Source: Acheta domesticus
Lineage: Eukaryota > Arthropoda > Insecta > Orthoptera > Gryllidae
Reading direction: 5' to 3'
Assembly: GCA_031308135.1 (NCBI GenBank)
Contig: JAHLJT010008756.1
Span: 137,627,775-137,691,774, forward strand
Length of the DNA stretch: 64,000 nucleotides
A program made the translations under genes and the position numbers. A model generated the notes under the pieces. That model was given only the letters and a program-made list of their open reading frames with translations, did no database searches and was not told the DNA's origin. Of this stretch, positions 54,590-64,000 are shown in pieces. The number at the start of each line of letters is the position of its first letter. Position 1 is the stretch's first letter.

Positions 54590-55020
54590 ATCCATGTATT
54601 TGATATCGTTTTTCTGAAGCCGATGTTTTTTAACAACGATGTTCGATGTTTTTACGGGATTGATATTTTTTCAACGAAAAAGTCCAAAACAAAATCGTAA
54701 CTTTTCAGATATCTACAAATTGAGTATTCTTCAGATCAATGGACAAAGGTTGGAAAAATAAATAAAATAAAGTTTAATTAAGACGCCAATATTATTTATG
54801 AATTATCGAATAAGATAATTCAAGTTTCGTTAGTTCTCCTGATTATTTTTACTTAGTTTTGTCAGTTAAATCTCAATTATAAAAATTAATTAACGAAATC
54901 ACTTTCAAATTAAATCCTCCTCATGAACTTCAGGGGATACTAACGCAGCTTTAAAAACATCGATGGTTTTGGGTCTACGATTTGTTAACATCGATGTTTT
55001 CATTTTGATCATAGATATTT
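54590..55020. repeat. Family H repeat region
   Basis: AACGATGTTCGATGTTTTT near 54645, AAAACATCGATGGTTTT at about 54955 and AACATCGATGTTTTC at about 54988. Ends not defined. Confidence 0.5.
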
Positions 55021-55024
55021 ACAA

Positions 55025-55885
55025 CCACGCTCCTATAAAAAACTATAAACTAACAGAAAAGTAATAATTAAACTAACAAAAAATCAATCTACATCAGGAA
55101 AGGAGGACTTTGAACAAATGAAAATAAATAAATGCAGATAATGTCACTTGGAGCTACTTAGAGAATTCGAATGCCAATAGAGACACTATACACACAACTA
55201 AACACAAGATGCATCACATAAAATTATAAGTAAATCAAATCATCATATTTTTTGAATATCCACAAAAACCCTTTTGTTTATTTATTTATTATTTATTGCG
55301 AACTCTGGGCTTTAACTCTTCAGAACCTGTTTTGTCAAAACAATCAAATCGAAGCAGAACCTCCAGTGGTTTCTGAGCTTAAAGAAGAAAAATTTGACAG
55401 CTCATCAAAAGCCGTGTTTTCAGCTTAGAGCCTGTTGCAGAACATGTGCCGACAGGCAGGTCAATCAGGTTGGAAAGCGGGCGAAGTAATTACTGAGAAC
55501 CTGTATTGCCGCCAGTAGTTGGATAATTATTCAAAAGCTGTTGGAAAGAGAATAACAACAATTGTTCTCCTAAAATTGCGCCATATTTTAAACGAATTTA
55601 ACAAAAAAATTAACGAAGCAAGAAGAAAATGTCTCTTTTCTTTCATTGTCTTAAAAAAAATGTTAATTTAAATGGATTTATTATTCCTAAGTCATGAATA
55701 AGCAGTTGTCTTTTGTTTTAAAAACCATCATATTTTCAGAGATTAATTGTCGAAATGAAAATTAGAGATCCGAAAACTGCATATTTTTTGTTGATCATCA
55801 TTGATTTAATTCTATTTGTTTTAATGAATATCAAATTTTGAGTTATCACAAACGTACATTCGAATTTCACTTCATAAAACTTTGG
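55025..55885. other. AT-rich stretch with a LINE-tail-like tract
   Basis: A (TTTA)n-type tract at about 55276-55300 may be the reversed tail of a non-LTR element. Otherwise nothing recognised. Confidence 0.35.
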
Positions 55886-55892
55886 TTTTAGT

Positions 55893-55946
55893 ATGGATTT
55901 CCAAAAGAACGGAGGTAGTTCTTCTAATAATTCTAAGTCCACTCAG
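55893..55946 (+). CDS. Exon of a plus-strand spliced gene model
   Basis: ATG at 55893 follows an acceptor-like ACTTTGGTTTTAG that ends at 55891. The exon encodes MDFQKNGGSSSNNSKSTQ, and ends at a near-perfect donor CAG|GTAAGA (intron from 55947). Length is 54 nt, phase 0. It joins 56051 in frame across a 104-bp intron. The N-terminus is Ser/Asn-rich and likely disordered. The product is not recognised. Confidence 0.55.
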
Positions 55947-56050
55947 GTAAGAAAAGAAACTTAAGTAATAAACACGAAAACAGTGAATAATTGTCCCCAA
56001 ATCTAACGTTCATATTTCAATTGGGTTTTTTGACTACCACTTTCCTGCAG

Positions 56051-56314
56051 AAGTCAGCTGTAATGAGCAAAGAAATGCTAAGAAAGAACAAATCGAGGTC
56101 ACCTCATGAGCGAGTAATTCATGCTGAAAGACTTCCTCAGAATTTTCCGAGAAATGTTGCGAACATAACAGTTGTAGAAACGACTGTGCTATCCACTTTC
56201 TCTCTCACCTACATTTATCTGTGTGCCCTCCCTTCCTCTCTCTTTCTTCACCGACTTAGGTGGCACAGGATGTCACTTGATGTCACTGCAGTGCATCTGA
56301 CCAGGAGGTCCTAG
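56051..56314 (+). CDS. Second exon of the same gene model, end supplied by SINE-B
   Basis: The acceptor TACCACTTTCCTGCAG ends at 56050. In phase 0 the exon reads KSAVMSKEMLRKNKSRSPHE, RVIHAERLPQNFPRNVANIT and VVETTVLSTF, then becomes hydrophobic (SLTYIYLCALPSSLFLH). The last part, from about 56268, is SINE-B head sequence, whose TAG at 56312-56314 ends the frame. A basic SR/K-rich segment is visible. Either a true exon now disrupted by the SINE, or an exonised SINE. Gene unknown. Confidence 0.48.
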   Translation, partial: KSAVMSKEMLRKNKSRSPHERVIHAERLPQNFPRNVANITVVETTVLSTFSLTYIYLCALPSSLFLHRLRWHRMSLDVTAVHLTRRS

Positions 56315-56470
56315 GTTTCGAGTCCCGAGACGCAGTCTGGAAGAAAATTCTAAGTAGTTTTCTGTGTTTTCTCCGACCAAGACCAGGCGAATGCAGGAGC
56401 ACTACCCTCACAAACGGGCGACGGACCGCACGCGATCTTTCCTTCCTCTTGCTTTCCTTAGAGCTTGTTC
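56268..56470 (+). mobile_element. SINE-B copy, 5' part, head-to-head with the next
   Basis: A clean tRNA-like head (CACTTGATGTCACTGCAGTG; TAGGTTTCGAGTCCCGAG containing a box-B-type TTTCGAGTCCC), then the body to the TTTCCTTCCTCTTGC track. The next element begins on the opposite strand. Confidence 0.85.
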
Positions 56471-57000
56471 CGGCTGCGCTTGTGGGGAATACCCGTCGTC
56501 AGTCCCGAAAATATAGTACACGCTATCTTTCGAGAGGTAGCGGTGTTTCACCCCCTCTGAAACCTGAGATCTGACCTGAGACCTGAGAACCTGAGCAACG
56601 TGACCCCGCAGGCGTATGTCAGCTTGCAAGTTTTTCTCCTCTGGATATCTCTCCTCAGTGAGGCATCGTCTCATCCGGGACACACCTTAAACTCTAGACT
56701 GGCATCCCGACGTCTGTGGTAGTGTTGTGCTTGTCAGATTAAGGGTGTGTTTATGGGAGAGGAACGAAAGATCGCGCGCGATCTGTGGCCCGTTTGTTAG
56801 GGTACTGCTCTGGCATTCGTGTCTGTTGGATCATCGAAAATATGGAAAACTACCGATCAGAGCAGCCGTCCAATTCTGCTCCAGCCATTGAATTCGACTC
56901 AGCTGTTCCGCCACTATCGGGATTCGAATCCCAGCGCCTCCCGGTCATCGATTCTGCAGAACCAACGGTGCTACCTCTGATGCTTTCGGGTATGTGAAAT
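56471..57000 (-). mobile_element. SINE-B copy, rearranged, opposite orientation
   Basis: Reverse-oriented body, and head with box-B-type GGGATTCGAATCCC (at about 56917-56930 on the plus strand, itself nearly palindromic). An unusual insert at 56500-56620 with a repeated ACCTGAGA(T/A)CTGA motif separates the tail-side part. Confidence 0.75.
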
Positions 57001-57049
57001 AGAAATGAACATTGATATTTTGCGACTTTGGGCGTATGGTCAATCTAAG

Positions 57050-57570
57050 GGATCGGCAAAGTTGTCCCAGGGCATCCACTGCAGTGCCTCTGAACGGGAG
57101 GTTCTACGGTTCAAGTCCCCGAGGTGATAGAATTTTCGACACTAGCATGACAGCTAGGTCGAATTTAACCGTTGTCTGAAGAAGAATTCTTGCGGTCGGC
57201 TGCTGTGGTCGGAAGTTTTACGTTGTTTCTCCGATCAACACCTGGCGAATTCCCTAACAAACCGTCCACGGACCTTCCTCTTCTTTGACCTGTCGACTCC
57301 TCTTACTTGCACACATACTCGCACGCACTACACTACTACACATGTTGGAAAACCTGACGGGAGCATAGAGTTTGTCCCGGCTGGGGCGGTCCCACGCTGA
57401 TGGGGGATAAGTGATTGGGGAAATCCCCGCAAGGCGACGTAGAGCGGCGCCGGGTGTCGCCATCCAGCGGGGGAAGATCAGCGCCACCTCCCGCGATAAA
57501 AACATGTACTATACATTGTTGCAGGACTAATGACCTTAGCAGTTGCCGCGCCCGGAATCACTAACCAGTG
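57050..57570 (+). mobile_element. SINE-B copy, full length (best reference copy)
   Basis: Head 57055-57125 with A-box region TTGTCCCAGGGCATCCACTG and box B GGTTCAAGTCC; body GAAGAATTCTTGCGGTCGGC; CA-rich track; GATTGGGGAAATCCCC; GGCGCCGGGTGTCGCCATCC; and tail GGACTAATGACCTTAGCAGT with CCCGGAATCACTAA. Length about 520 bp. This copy best shows that the family has a tRNA-derived Pol III head and a long unrelated body. Confidence 0.9.
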
Positions 57571-57599
57571 AATTCAACCCAAGGCGCTGGGAGTCATTT

Positions 57600-57935
57600 G
57601 TTGGTATCGTAACAAAACACGGCGCCTCCCCTCGCGTCGCGCCAGCGAAGCGCCCTCCGCTCCACCCGCGCTCCTCCTGCCACGCGGGGAGGGGGAAGGG
57701 GGAGGGGGAGGGGGGGCGGGGGCGACTGCGAAACAGCGGCGACATTCCTGCGCGGAGACGGATGCGTCATCGGCGGTGGCGACTGCGGCCAGCTCCCGAC
57801 ACGCAAACCCACTTCGGCCGCGCCTGCCCGCGCGCTGCCCTCTGACGACACGCCCGCGGCCCCGACACGCCGGCGCTCGCCCAGCCACCCCTGCGCTTCA
57901 GCACAACATCCGCGCAGCACCAAAAGGCTTCCATG
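57600..57935. other. GC/CpG-rich island
   Basis: A CpG-dense block with a G-rich run (57690-57720). It ends in HINE-like and family H sequence, as do the islands at 25.7 and 53.8 kb. Confidence 0.5.
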
Positions 57936-57944
57936 TCGACGGAA

Positions 57945-58032
57945 ATATCAACAAAAAATCGCCGTTTTCTGGCGCGCGAAATCATAACTTTCTCTTCTTA
58001 CGAAGTATTCGTCAGGCGAGAAAGTAAAAGAC
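57945..58032 (-). mobile_element. HINE-like element, 5' fragment
   Basis: On the minus strand it begins TCTTTTACTTTCTCGCCTGA and continues AAGAGAAAGTTATGATTTCG and AAAACGGCGATTTTTTG. This matches the 5' end of the element at 53914. It confirms the TCTTT(T)ACTTTC start of the family. Confidence 0.6.
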
Positions 58033-58275
58033 ATCGATGTTTAAAATATCGATGTTTGAAATATGACGAAACATTTCGATGTAAAATATTCTGGTTCTGA
58101 TGTGTTACACAACAGTCAATGTTAGTTTAAAGTACATTCCGCCTTAAATTTGACTGTCATCTTACCTTTCTAATTAATGTTCTAAGTAATCAAGGTTCAA
58201 ATTATAGTTTAACGATATTACCACGTACAAAATAATCAACAACACATGTTGCGAATAGCAAATAGTTTCCTGCCG
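58033..58275 (+). mobile_element. Family H element fragment
   Basis: Palindromes ACATCGATGTTTAAAATATC and GATGTTTGAAATA, then interior sequence matching 40610-40760 (GTTCAAAT..., ATTACCACGTACAAAATAAT). Confidence 0.6.
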
Positions 58276-58279
58276 CCTT

Positions 58280-59100
58280 TCCAAAGAAACGAAATTCCAC
58301 TGTGATCTTGTGACTATGCGGCCATAAAACCGCGCCAACGGACTGTTCGTTTTAGAGAAACAGTAAACTTCCGACAAAGAGCAGTTAATAAGTCATTGAA
58401 AACAATTGTTAATAAAATTTTGAATCACTGTATGTGTACTTTTAATCAATAATTGAAGTAAAAAGCTAATTCTCGCCAGAAAGGCCAAGTATTATTGATG
58501 TTTAGATTTTTGATTTGACATAATTTAATTGCAAGATGTTCTTTACGTACTGCCATGTGAGAATACAATCAACATAAATAACACGGTTACCTGCGTCAAT
58601 AATGTTATGAAAAATAACTTATTAGAATGCCATTCGTTTACATCTCTCCTACTATCAGAAGATAAAACTGTAAGTGTTCCTTTTTGTACTGATAAGCTCT
58701 GTATTTCAACATAGTACGCCTCACATGTCTCATTCAGATATTCTCAATTAAGAAGGACTACGGAAAACGGAAAGATAATACTGGGTAGTCTGATACATTG
58801 TAAAACAAAGCGTATGAAAATCAGTAGAAATAAGATCTGAAGGAGAGAATAACAGGAAAAGGTGACACACAGGAACCGACGATTCACAACAGAAGTCAAA
58901 AACAAAGAGAGAAAATAAGTGAGAGACCAACGAAAGGCAATGATTGGAAAAAAGTTAAAAGTTGGAAAGATCAGACAGCCATTCATCGCATTCGTCACAC
59001 CTCATATCTTCGTTTCTGTCGGATCTCTTCAGACAGTAATGGAACTGTGCACCTTTTGGCATGCGACATTTCAAGTATATGGCTTAACTTCGCTCCTGCA
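58280..59100. other. AT-rich stretch, nothing recognised
   Basis: No supported exon or repeat. Confidence 0.35.
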
Positions 59101-59108
59101 GACCTATT

Positions 59109-59831
59109 TCTATTTCCCCGTATGCGTACGTATATAGGGAGTAATATATGTAGTATAGGGAAAGTTATGTAATACTGCGGAAAATCGATTTCGATATTTT
59201 AACGGAAATACATGTTTTGGGATCCCCTCATGCCAAAAATGTGTTGTTTTTTCGTCAAAACGTCTGTCCGTCCGTCTATTCATAGTCTGTGAACAACACT
59301 AGCGTCTACACAAGTACGATTTCTTCCAAAATGCTTATTCCATGGTCGATCTGCTTCCACTCGAGGCGCCGCGGTTTTGAAAACTTTCTTCAAAATTTGG
59401 GGGTACTTTACATGAAGCCCTCCGGACATTTTCAAAATTTTCTCAAAGCGGCTCCAAGTTTTTCTTTAAATTTCTTGTAAGAACAGAGTAAAATACACAA
59501 TACCAAATATACTTGTAAGAATAGTGAAAAATAGCTTCAAATTTTGCATTTTTAGTAGCGCTTAAACGCCATTTTCTTAAAAACTGCTTCAATTTTTTCG
59601 AAGAAAATTGCCTTTTAGGACGAGGTTTTACTGTTATTTAATATTCTTAAAATAATATTTCCGTTCTACAATTAGGAAACAGAAAAATTAATAAAATATC
59701 TAAAAAAAGTAATTTGGGTGGCGATAGATGGCAGCTGGAAAGCGTATGTGGCAAGTTCGAATAGCTAGCCGAGACCAAAGGAAATAGAAAACTAATACGG
59801 GAAAGTCTGTGCCATTCTGAAGCACCACTAG
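59109..59831 (+). mobile_element. HINE/DINE-1-like element, internally deleted copy
   Basis: 5' end TCTATTTCCCCGTATGCGTA; GTCTGTCCGTCCGTC tract at about 59263-59277; module AAAGCGGCTCCAAGTTTTTC. The 3' end is AATACGGGAAAGTCTGTGCC..GAAGCACCACTAG followed by T. It is the inverse of the 5910-7490 element along both ends and much of the right half, but only 723 bp long. Confidence 0.6.
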
Positions 59832-59976
59832 TTATAACTTTATTACTCGTTTCTCTTTCTCTCTCACCTTTCGGAATGAAGTGAGGATTGGGCCAGATGA
59901 ATAAGCTGAACCGAGTGATTGCGTCCTAAAACGATTCGACGAAAACCTTATGATGGAAAAATAAAGGTTAACTGGT

Positions 59977-60252
59977 GTGTGTCAAATTGCACGAAGTAGT
60001 AGAGTAATAATTTGTCTTCAGTCCTTTGACAATGACATCTCTGAAGTCAACTGGAAACATTTTATAAACAGTTTCTTCGTTAAAGAATTAGTGAAGATTT
60101 GCAAATTCGTCTCAATGTTTCGTTCGCGTATACAGCAATGGGTTGAAAATATTTTTTTTAAACAAATATTCGTTTCCTCTGCAACTTTAAAGGAGACAAA
60201 CGAAGTTTCAAATCGCAAGGCGACTATAACAGATTTTTTAAGCTTTCAATGA
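59977..60252 (+). pseudogene. Possible transposase C-terminal remnant
   Basis: An open segment of 91 codons. The last part reads SSATLKETNEVSNRKATITD, then FLSFQ and stop. A terminal ..ATITDFL.F motif is reminiscent of the QxxIxxFF-like C-termini of pogo/CENP-B-type transposases and other proteins with a PCNA-type motif. The catalytic domain is not visible. This is a suggestion only. Confidence 0.22.
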
Positions 60253-60259
60253 GGTTCCT

Positions 60260-61190
60260 CCCAACCAGAAGCAAATCCTTTTCTTCACACAACTGTACAA
60301 ATAATGTTTTAGAACTCTTCAATTAGTAAGTATTTTTATAATTCTTCAGTCTAATATCGCCTTTGAATTGTTTTGATTACAAAATTTTATTTTGCATTTT
60401 CTTAATTTATGGACTCGAAGTAATTTAATCAAAATGCGTTTCGCGAAATACATTACATGACAGAATGTCTGCATTCTAAAAATTAAAGAGTTCAAGTGTT
60501 CATCAATTATCTTTGATATAAGCATTTTTCACATATGCCATCGTTTGTTCAACTGAATGAGGAAATTGAAAATTTTGTGGAAATATATCACAAATCATTC
60601 AAGGCTTTGACATTAATACGTTTAATAGTTCATTAAGACGTGAAATATATCTCTAATGTGCTACTAGACGTGCAGAAGAGGCTAAAAATAGAACTTTGGA
60701 AACGTTCGAAAATTTGATAGTTTTAGTGGAAATTTGATTTTTAACGAATTAGCAAACGCATTTCATATCTGAACAAATTTCATAAACAATAAGGTGAAAA
60801 TTTTTAAAATATTGATTAACTATATGTAATAAATATTCCCCTTATAAAAATGAAATTATCCAATCCCGCTTTTGAAGTCTCCGATTGGTATTACGCCCGA
60901 ACCGTCGGTAAAAGACAAACGGACAGATAGACAAATTGACCTGTTTCAGATTACCCGTGATCTCTTAAGTATTTACATCACATTTTGAAAATTATTTTTT
61001 CCACGTTGGCAATACTTTTTCCAAGTATAATGAGAAACATGACCGAGCTATTCTTTTACAAAAGCAACAGAAAAATAAGAAATGGGTATCACAATTAGTG
61101 TTGTTGGAAACGAGAATGACGATCCAGAAAGAGGGTTCAACGTGCTGGTACATCAACATCACTCATGTAAATTGCGTCCGACCTTGGTAA
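60260..61190. other. AT-rich stretch, nothing recognised
   Basis: A short ACAAACGGACAGATAGACAA tract near 60915 may be a HINE-type tetranucleotide remnant. Otherwise no feature. Confidence 0.35.
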
Positions 61191-61289
61191 GGAAATTACG
61201 AAAAGCACGAAGGCGTCCGTCCGGCGAACAAAAGACGCGCGTGCGACGGCAGCCGAGCGGCGCGAGGAGAAGCGAACGGGGAGGATGCG

Positions 61290-61390
61290 GTGCAGGTCCC
61301 ACGATAAATCATGCACTACAATTACGGGACTATTGAGCTTAGTAGTTGACGCAACCGGAATTACTAGTAATATATCAAATCAGTCATCAA
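61290..61390 (+). mobile_element. SINE-B tail fragment
   Basis: CATGCACTACAATTACGGGA, CTTAGTAGTTGACGC and GGAATTACTAGT match the family tail. It follows a short GC-rich block (61200-61290). Confidence 0.7.
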
Positions 61391-61394
61391 TGAA

Positions 61395-62035
61395 GCAGAG
61401 AAGTGTGTGTTTGTATTAATGATTTAATAGTACTTAAAAAATGAGAATAGAAAACATGTAATGTATCAATAAAGTAAAAAAAAAGTTTTAAGTTGGCTAG
61501 CTTTTAATTACGATTAGAGCAGACGTTTTGGAGTCAGGAATCGGCTCAAAATCTTCTAAAATTGTTTCAAATACTCTCATCATTCCAGGTTTCTAACGCA
61601 TTTAGCATCATTAAAAATGATTACACTGATGAACTGGCTATATGAAGGTTGACACAATATGATGCGAGCGGTGCATTTTCTTTAAATATTCAGAAGAGGT
61701 GAACGCGTTAAAGAATTATTTAAGGAGCATCAAAATGTTCTCGTCCCAAACAAATCTTTCAACGGTTTACTACGTTTTGCGTTTATTTAGAATTACGTTG
61801 TGTCATATGTTTAATGATTTTATTATTTTTTTATTATTTTAATTCATTTCAGATCGCTGTGAAACGTCTTGGTCATAAGCGATCACTACTTTACAGTTTT
61901 ACATAATAAAATATTACAGTATTTTTTACAGTATTATTTAATGATTTTGTTCGCGTTAATATCATTAAATTGCACTTTGATCCTTGTTTATACAGAAAAT
62001 TGATGAGAATATTAAAATTTTGGTAAAATTTGAGA
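61395..62035. other. AT-rich stretch, nothing recognised
   Basis: No supported feature. Confidence 0.35.
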
Positions 62036-62039
62036 CAAT

Positions 62040-62230
62040 ATACAGAAAAATAAATACTATAGATGTTTCCCAAAATCATTGAAAGGCAAAAACATCAAAT
62101 TTACTTAAAACTAATATTTGCAGATCATGTATCGCATTAGATTCAGGACATTTCTATGTGATATGAATGAAAGGGAATAAATGCAAAAATAAGAAGACAT
62201 GATGTTCCTTATTTTTTATTATCTTCTTTA
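62040..62230 (-). mobile_element. Family H element interior fragment
   Basis: CATGTATCGCATTAGATTCA, then GGACATTTCTATGTGATA..GAA, matches 26565-26640 of the minus-oriented family H copy. It is followed by (ATT)n at 62245-62268 and (ATA)n at 62287-62303. Confidence 0.6.
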
Positions 62231-62309
62231 CATTCGATAAACATTATTATTATTATTATTATTATTAAGTTGAGGTCCTCCTCATCTCCATAATAATAAT
62301 AATAATGAA

Positions 62310-62610
62310 GGTGAAGGTGAGTCAGTGGAGGAAGTTGAAGAGGGAAGGAAGAGGGGAAGTGGAGAGGGGGAAGTGCGGAGGAGGCGCGACCGACGGCGCA
62401 GATCAAAGAGCCACATGGAAACGGAAGAGAGGGAGTAACAGCTGGGCGGTCTGCAGGCGCGTTCAAGCGGAAGGCAGCGCCGGCGGCTGCAGACGCGCCT
62501 GGCAGGCAAATAGGGGGAAACCTGCAGGCGGGAGAAGCGGACAGGAGGTGTTTTGGTGGACGGGCAGGCGGGAGGGGGGGGGAAACGGGCGAGCGAATTA
62601 GCAAACAGAG
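62310..62610. other. GC-rich, purine-rich island
   Basis: G/A-rich, then CpG-rich DNA between two family H pieces. Open frames are compositional. Confidence 0.45.
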
Positions 62611-62634
62611 AGAGGCATGTGCAAGTGCATAATA

Positions 62635-62765
62635 TAGTGATGGCAAATTTTACTAAAACATCGGTCTTTAGATACATGGTGCACTTATTTGAAATACTTT
62701 TAGAATATTTCGAGCCGATTGTCGATTCCAAAATGTCTGCTCTAATCGCCTAAAAACTAGCCATC
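62635..62765 (+). mobile_element. Family H element, left end
   Basis: Starts TAGTGATGGCAAATTTTACT, then AAAACATCGGTCTTTAGATA, the same terminus as the element at 40280. The matching right end is not clear; palindromic family H sequence returns at 63395-63475. Confidence 0.6.
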
Positions 62766-62908
62766 ATAAACTGCAGAATTCTTTCCATCGTACTCAATTA
62801 TTTACTTTATTTTAATAAGATATATTTACGTGTTCTCTAATTTCATTTAATAAATCACTAATTTCATTTACCGCACTACTAAATCATTAATCCAAATAGT
62901 TCACTCAA

Positions 62909-63010
62909 ATGGCAACCCCAAGGAAGTTTAATAATGGTAGAAAATATGATGTTGGGTTACTACTGCAAGATCCTCCTTTCGCTGCATCAGCTGTGGTTCG
63001 TTGTTGGTAA
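62909..63010 (+). CDS. Candidate short coding segment, unknown protein
   Basis: An ATG-started frame of 33 codons: MATPRKFNNGRKYDVGLLLQ, then DPPFAASAVVRCW and TAA, overlapping a donor-type GTAATA. Strikingly protein-like for AT-rich DNA. The following open segment (63058-63363: NLQDNVTTADIGPVYLVSFE, then LATGESLRIVNGAICG and QTSDRCQWLLILSYPEKK) could be another exon of the same locus. Both lie between family H ends, so they may belong to a transposon cargo or a host gene. Confidence 0.28.
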   Translation: MATPRKFNNGRKYDVGLLLQDPPFAASAVVRCW

Positions 63011-63394
63011 TATTTTACTTTAAAAAATTAGTTTCGTCTTTAACTCTGGTTAATCTTCAAGATAACGTAACTACAGCTGATATTGGACCTGTTTATTTGG
63101 TTTCATTTGAGACTTCTCGTATGAAACGTAATAAATATATGGTTAAAATTATTATAAAGAGACACTTCTTGAACAAAACCCTAAAAATACCCATAAATAA
63201 ATCTTTCCCTCAAAAAACACCTCTAAAGGGGAATAAGCCTCGTAATGAAATCCCTAACCTGGCAACTGGAGAAAGTTTGCGAATTGTAAACGGTGCCATC
63301 TGCGGACAGACAAGTGACAGATGTCAGTGGTTGTTGATTTTGAGCTATCCAGAAAAAAAATAAATACCGGAAAATTGAATTAAATCTTGAAAAA

Positions 63395-63475
63395 AAATTC
63401 ATGAAAACGTCGATATTTCTGAAAAATATCGGTGTGATGAAAAAATCGAAAACAAACATCGATGTTCATGGATCT
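63395..63475. repeat. Family H palindromic segment
   Basis: GAAAACGTCGATATTTCTGA, AATATCGGTGTGATG and AAACATCGATGTTCATG form a palindrome chain like the other family H ends. Confidence 0.55.
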
Positions 63476-63479
63476 GGTG

Positions 63480-63770
63480 GAACATCTTTTTTGGCATTTC
63501 CAAGTGCATAGGCGGGAAGAGAGGAGGGCGAGTGGATGGGCGAGAGATGAAGCCGTGAGAGAGGGACGGGTGGACAGTTGAGCGGACGGCGGCGGGGCGA
63601 GTGTGTGTGTGAGGACCGGTCGAGCGGCAGAGTGACCCAGTGAGAGTCCTTGACCCCTGAAGCGCCGAGTGCGGCTCGGCGTGTTGCCAGGCGGCGACGG
63701 CCCACGCACCTGCCCATCTGCCCGGCCCCACACCTCGCCACACGCCACTCCTCCTCCTCACCATCACCTC
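63480..63770. other. GC-rich island
   Basis: GC-rich sequence between family H and the terminal minisatellite. No supported exon. Confidence 0.4.
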
Positions 63771-63771
63771 C

Positions 63772-64000
63772 GTCATCTTCTCCTTCATCTTCTCCTTCAC
63801 TTGTTCCTTCACCTTCTCCTTCAACTTTTCCTTCAACTTTTCCTTCAACTTTTCCTTCAACTTTTCCTTCAACTTTCCTTCAACTTTCTTCAACTTCTCT
63901 TTCAACTTCTCTTTCAACTTCTCTTTCAACTTCTTCTTCAACTTCTCTTTCAACTTCTCTTTCAACTTCTCCTTCAACTCCAACTTCTTCATCTCCATCT
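63772..64000. repeat. 12-bp pyrimidine minisatellite (KLKE-type in one frame), reaches the window edge
   Basis: Imperfect tandem units TTCAACTTCTCT/TTCAACTTTTCC of 12 bp. One minus frame therefore reads a four-residue KLKE repeat (KLKEKLKEKLKE). It may continue beyond the window. A coding amphipathic helix is possible but the unit is a simple polypyrimidine repeat. Confidence 0.85.

Overview
The window looks like non-coding, repeat-dense nuclear DNA of an animal, most likely an insect or other arthropod. The reasons are a Jockey-clade LINE fragment, several tRNA-headed SINE families, Helentron-type (DINE-1/HINE-like) elements, pogo/Tigger-like elements, and candidate introns of about 90-105 bp with GT..AG ends. 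No bacterial operon structure, rRNA operon or CRISPR array is present. The species cannot be read from the sequence. An AT-rich background is interrupted by short, sharply bounded GC/CpG-rich islands.

Layout. 0-4.1 kb: SINEs of three families and a Jockey-like LINE 3' end. 5.5-7.7 kb: a large HINE-like element with neighbouring fragments. 8-8.5 kb: two coding-looking segments. 10.5-11.3 kb: a Tigger-like element with TA target duplication. 15.2-16.1 kb: a candidate terminal exon and a small secreted-protein ORF. 16.25-17.34 kb: a 12-bp GC minisatellite. 17.6-22.2 kb: SINE-B copies mixed with a palindrome-rich repeat family (family H). 22.1-26.7 kb: GC islands and a family H element. 27.2-29.8 kb: three candidate exons. 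35.92-39.48 kb: a roughly 254-copy 14-bp minisatellite preceded by a CpG-rich block. 40-44.5 kb: family H and Tigger-like elements and a candidate exon. 46.0-46.4 kb: the best minus-strand spliced gene model. 46.9-49.4 kb: copies of repeat family C. 50.0-51.6 kb: a nested minisatellite with a 94/105/118-bp unit. 51.9-58.3 kb: SINE-B copies, a 5S-rRNA-like stretch, HINE-like elements and a two-exon plus-strand gene model with a SINE in its last exon. 59.1-64 kb: another HINE-like element, degraded coding-like pieces, GC islands and a 12-bp minisatellite at the window edge.

The three longest open reading frame clusters (16.1-17.7, 35.7-39.6 and 49.9-51.7 kb) are artefacts of stop-free tandem repeats. 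Real protein-coding content is small. It is limited to a degenerate LINE reverse transcriptase fragment and a few short exons found through splice signals and frame agreement, none of which I can assign to a named gene. No gene cooperation or pathway can be claimed. The interest lies in the repeat biology: repeated use of a 12-bp quantum in GC-rich arrays, higher-order structure in the 16-kb array, and mobile elements built into one another.
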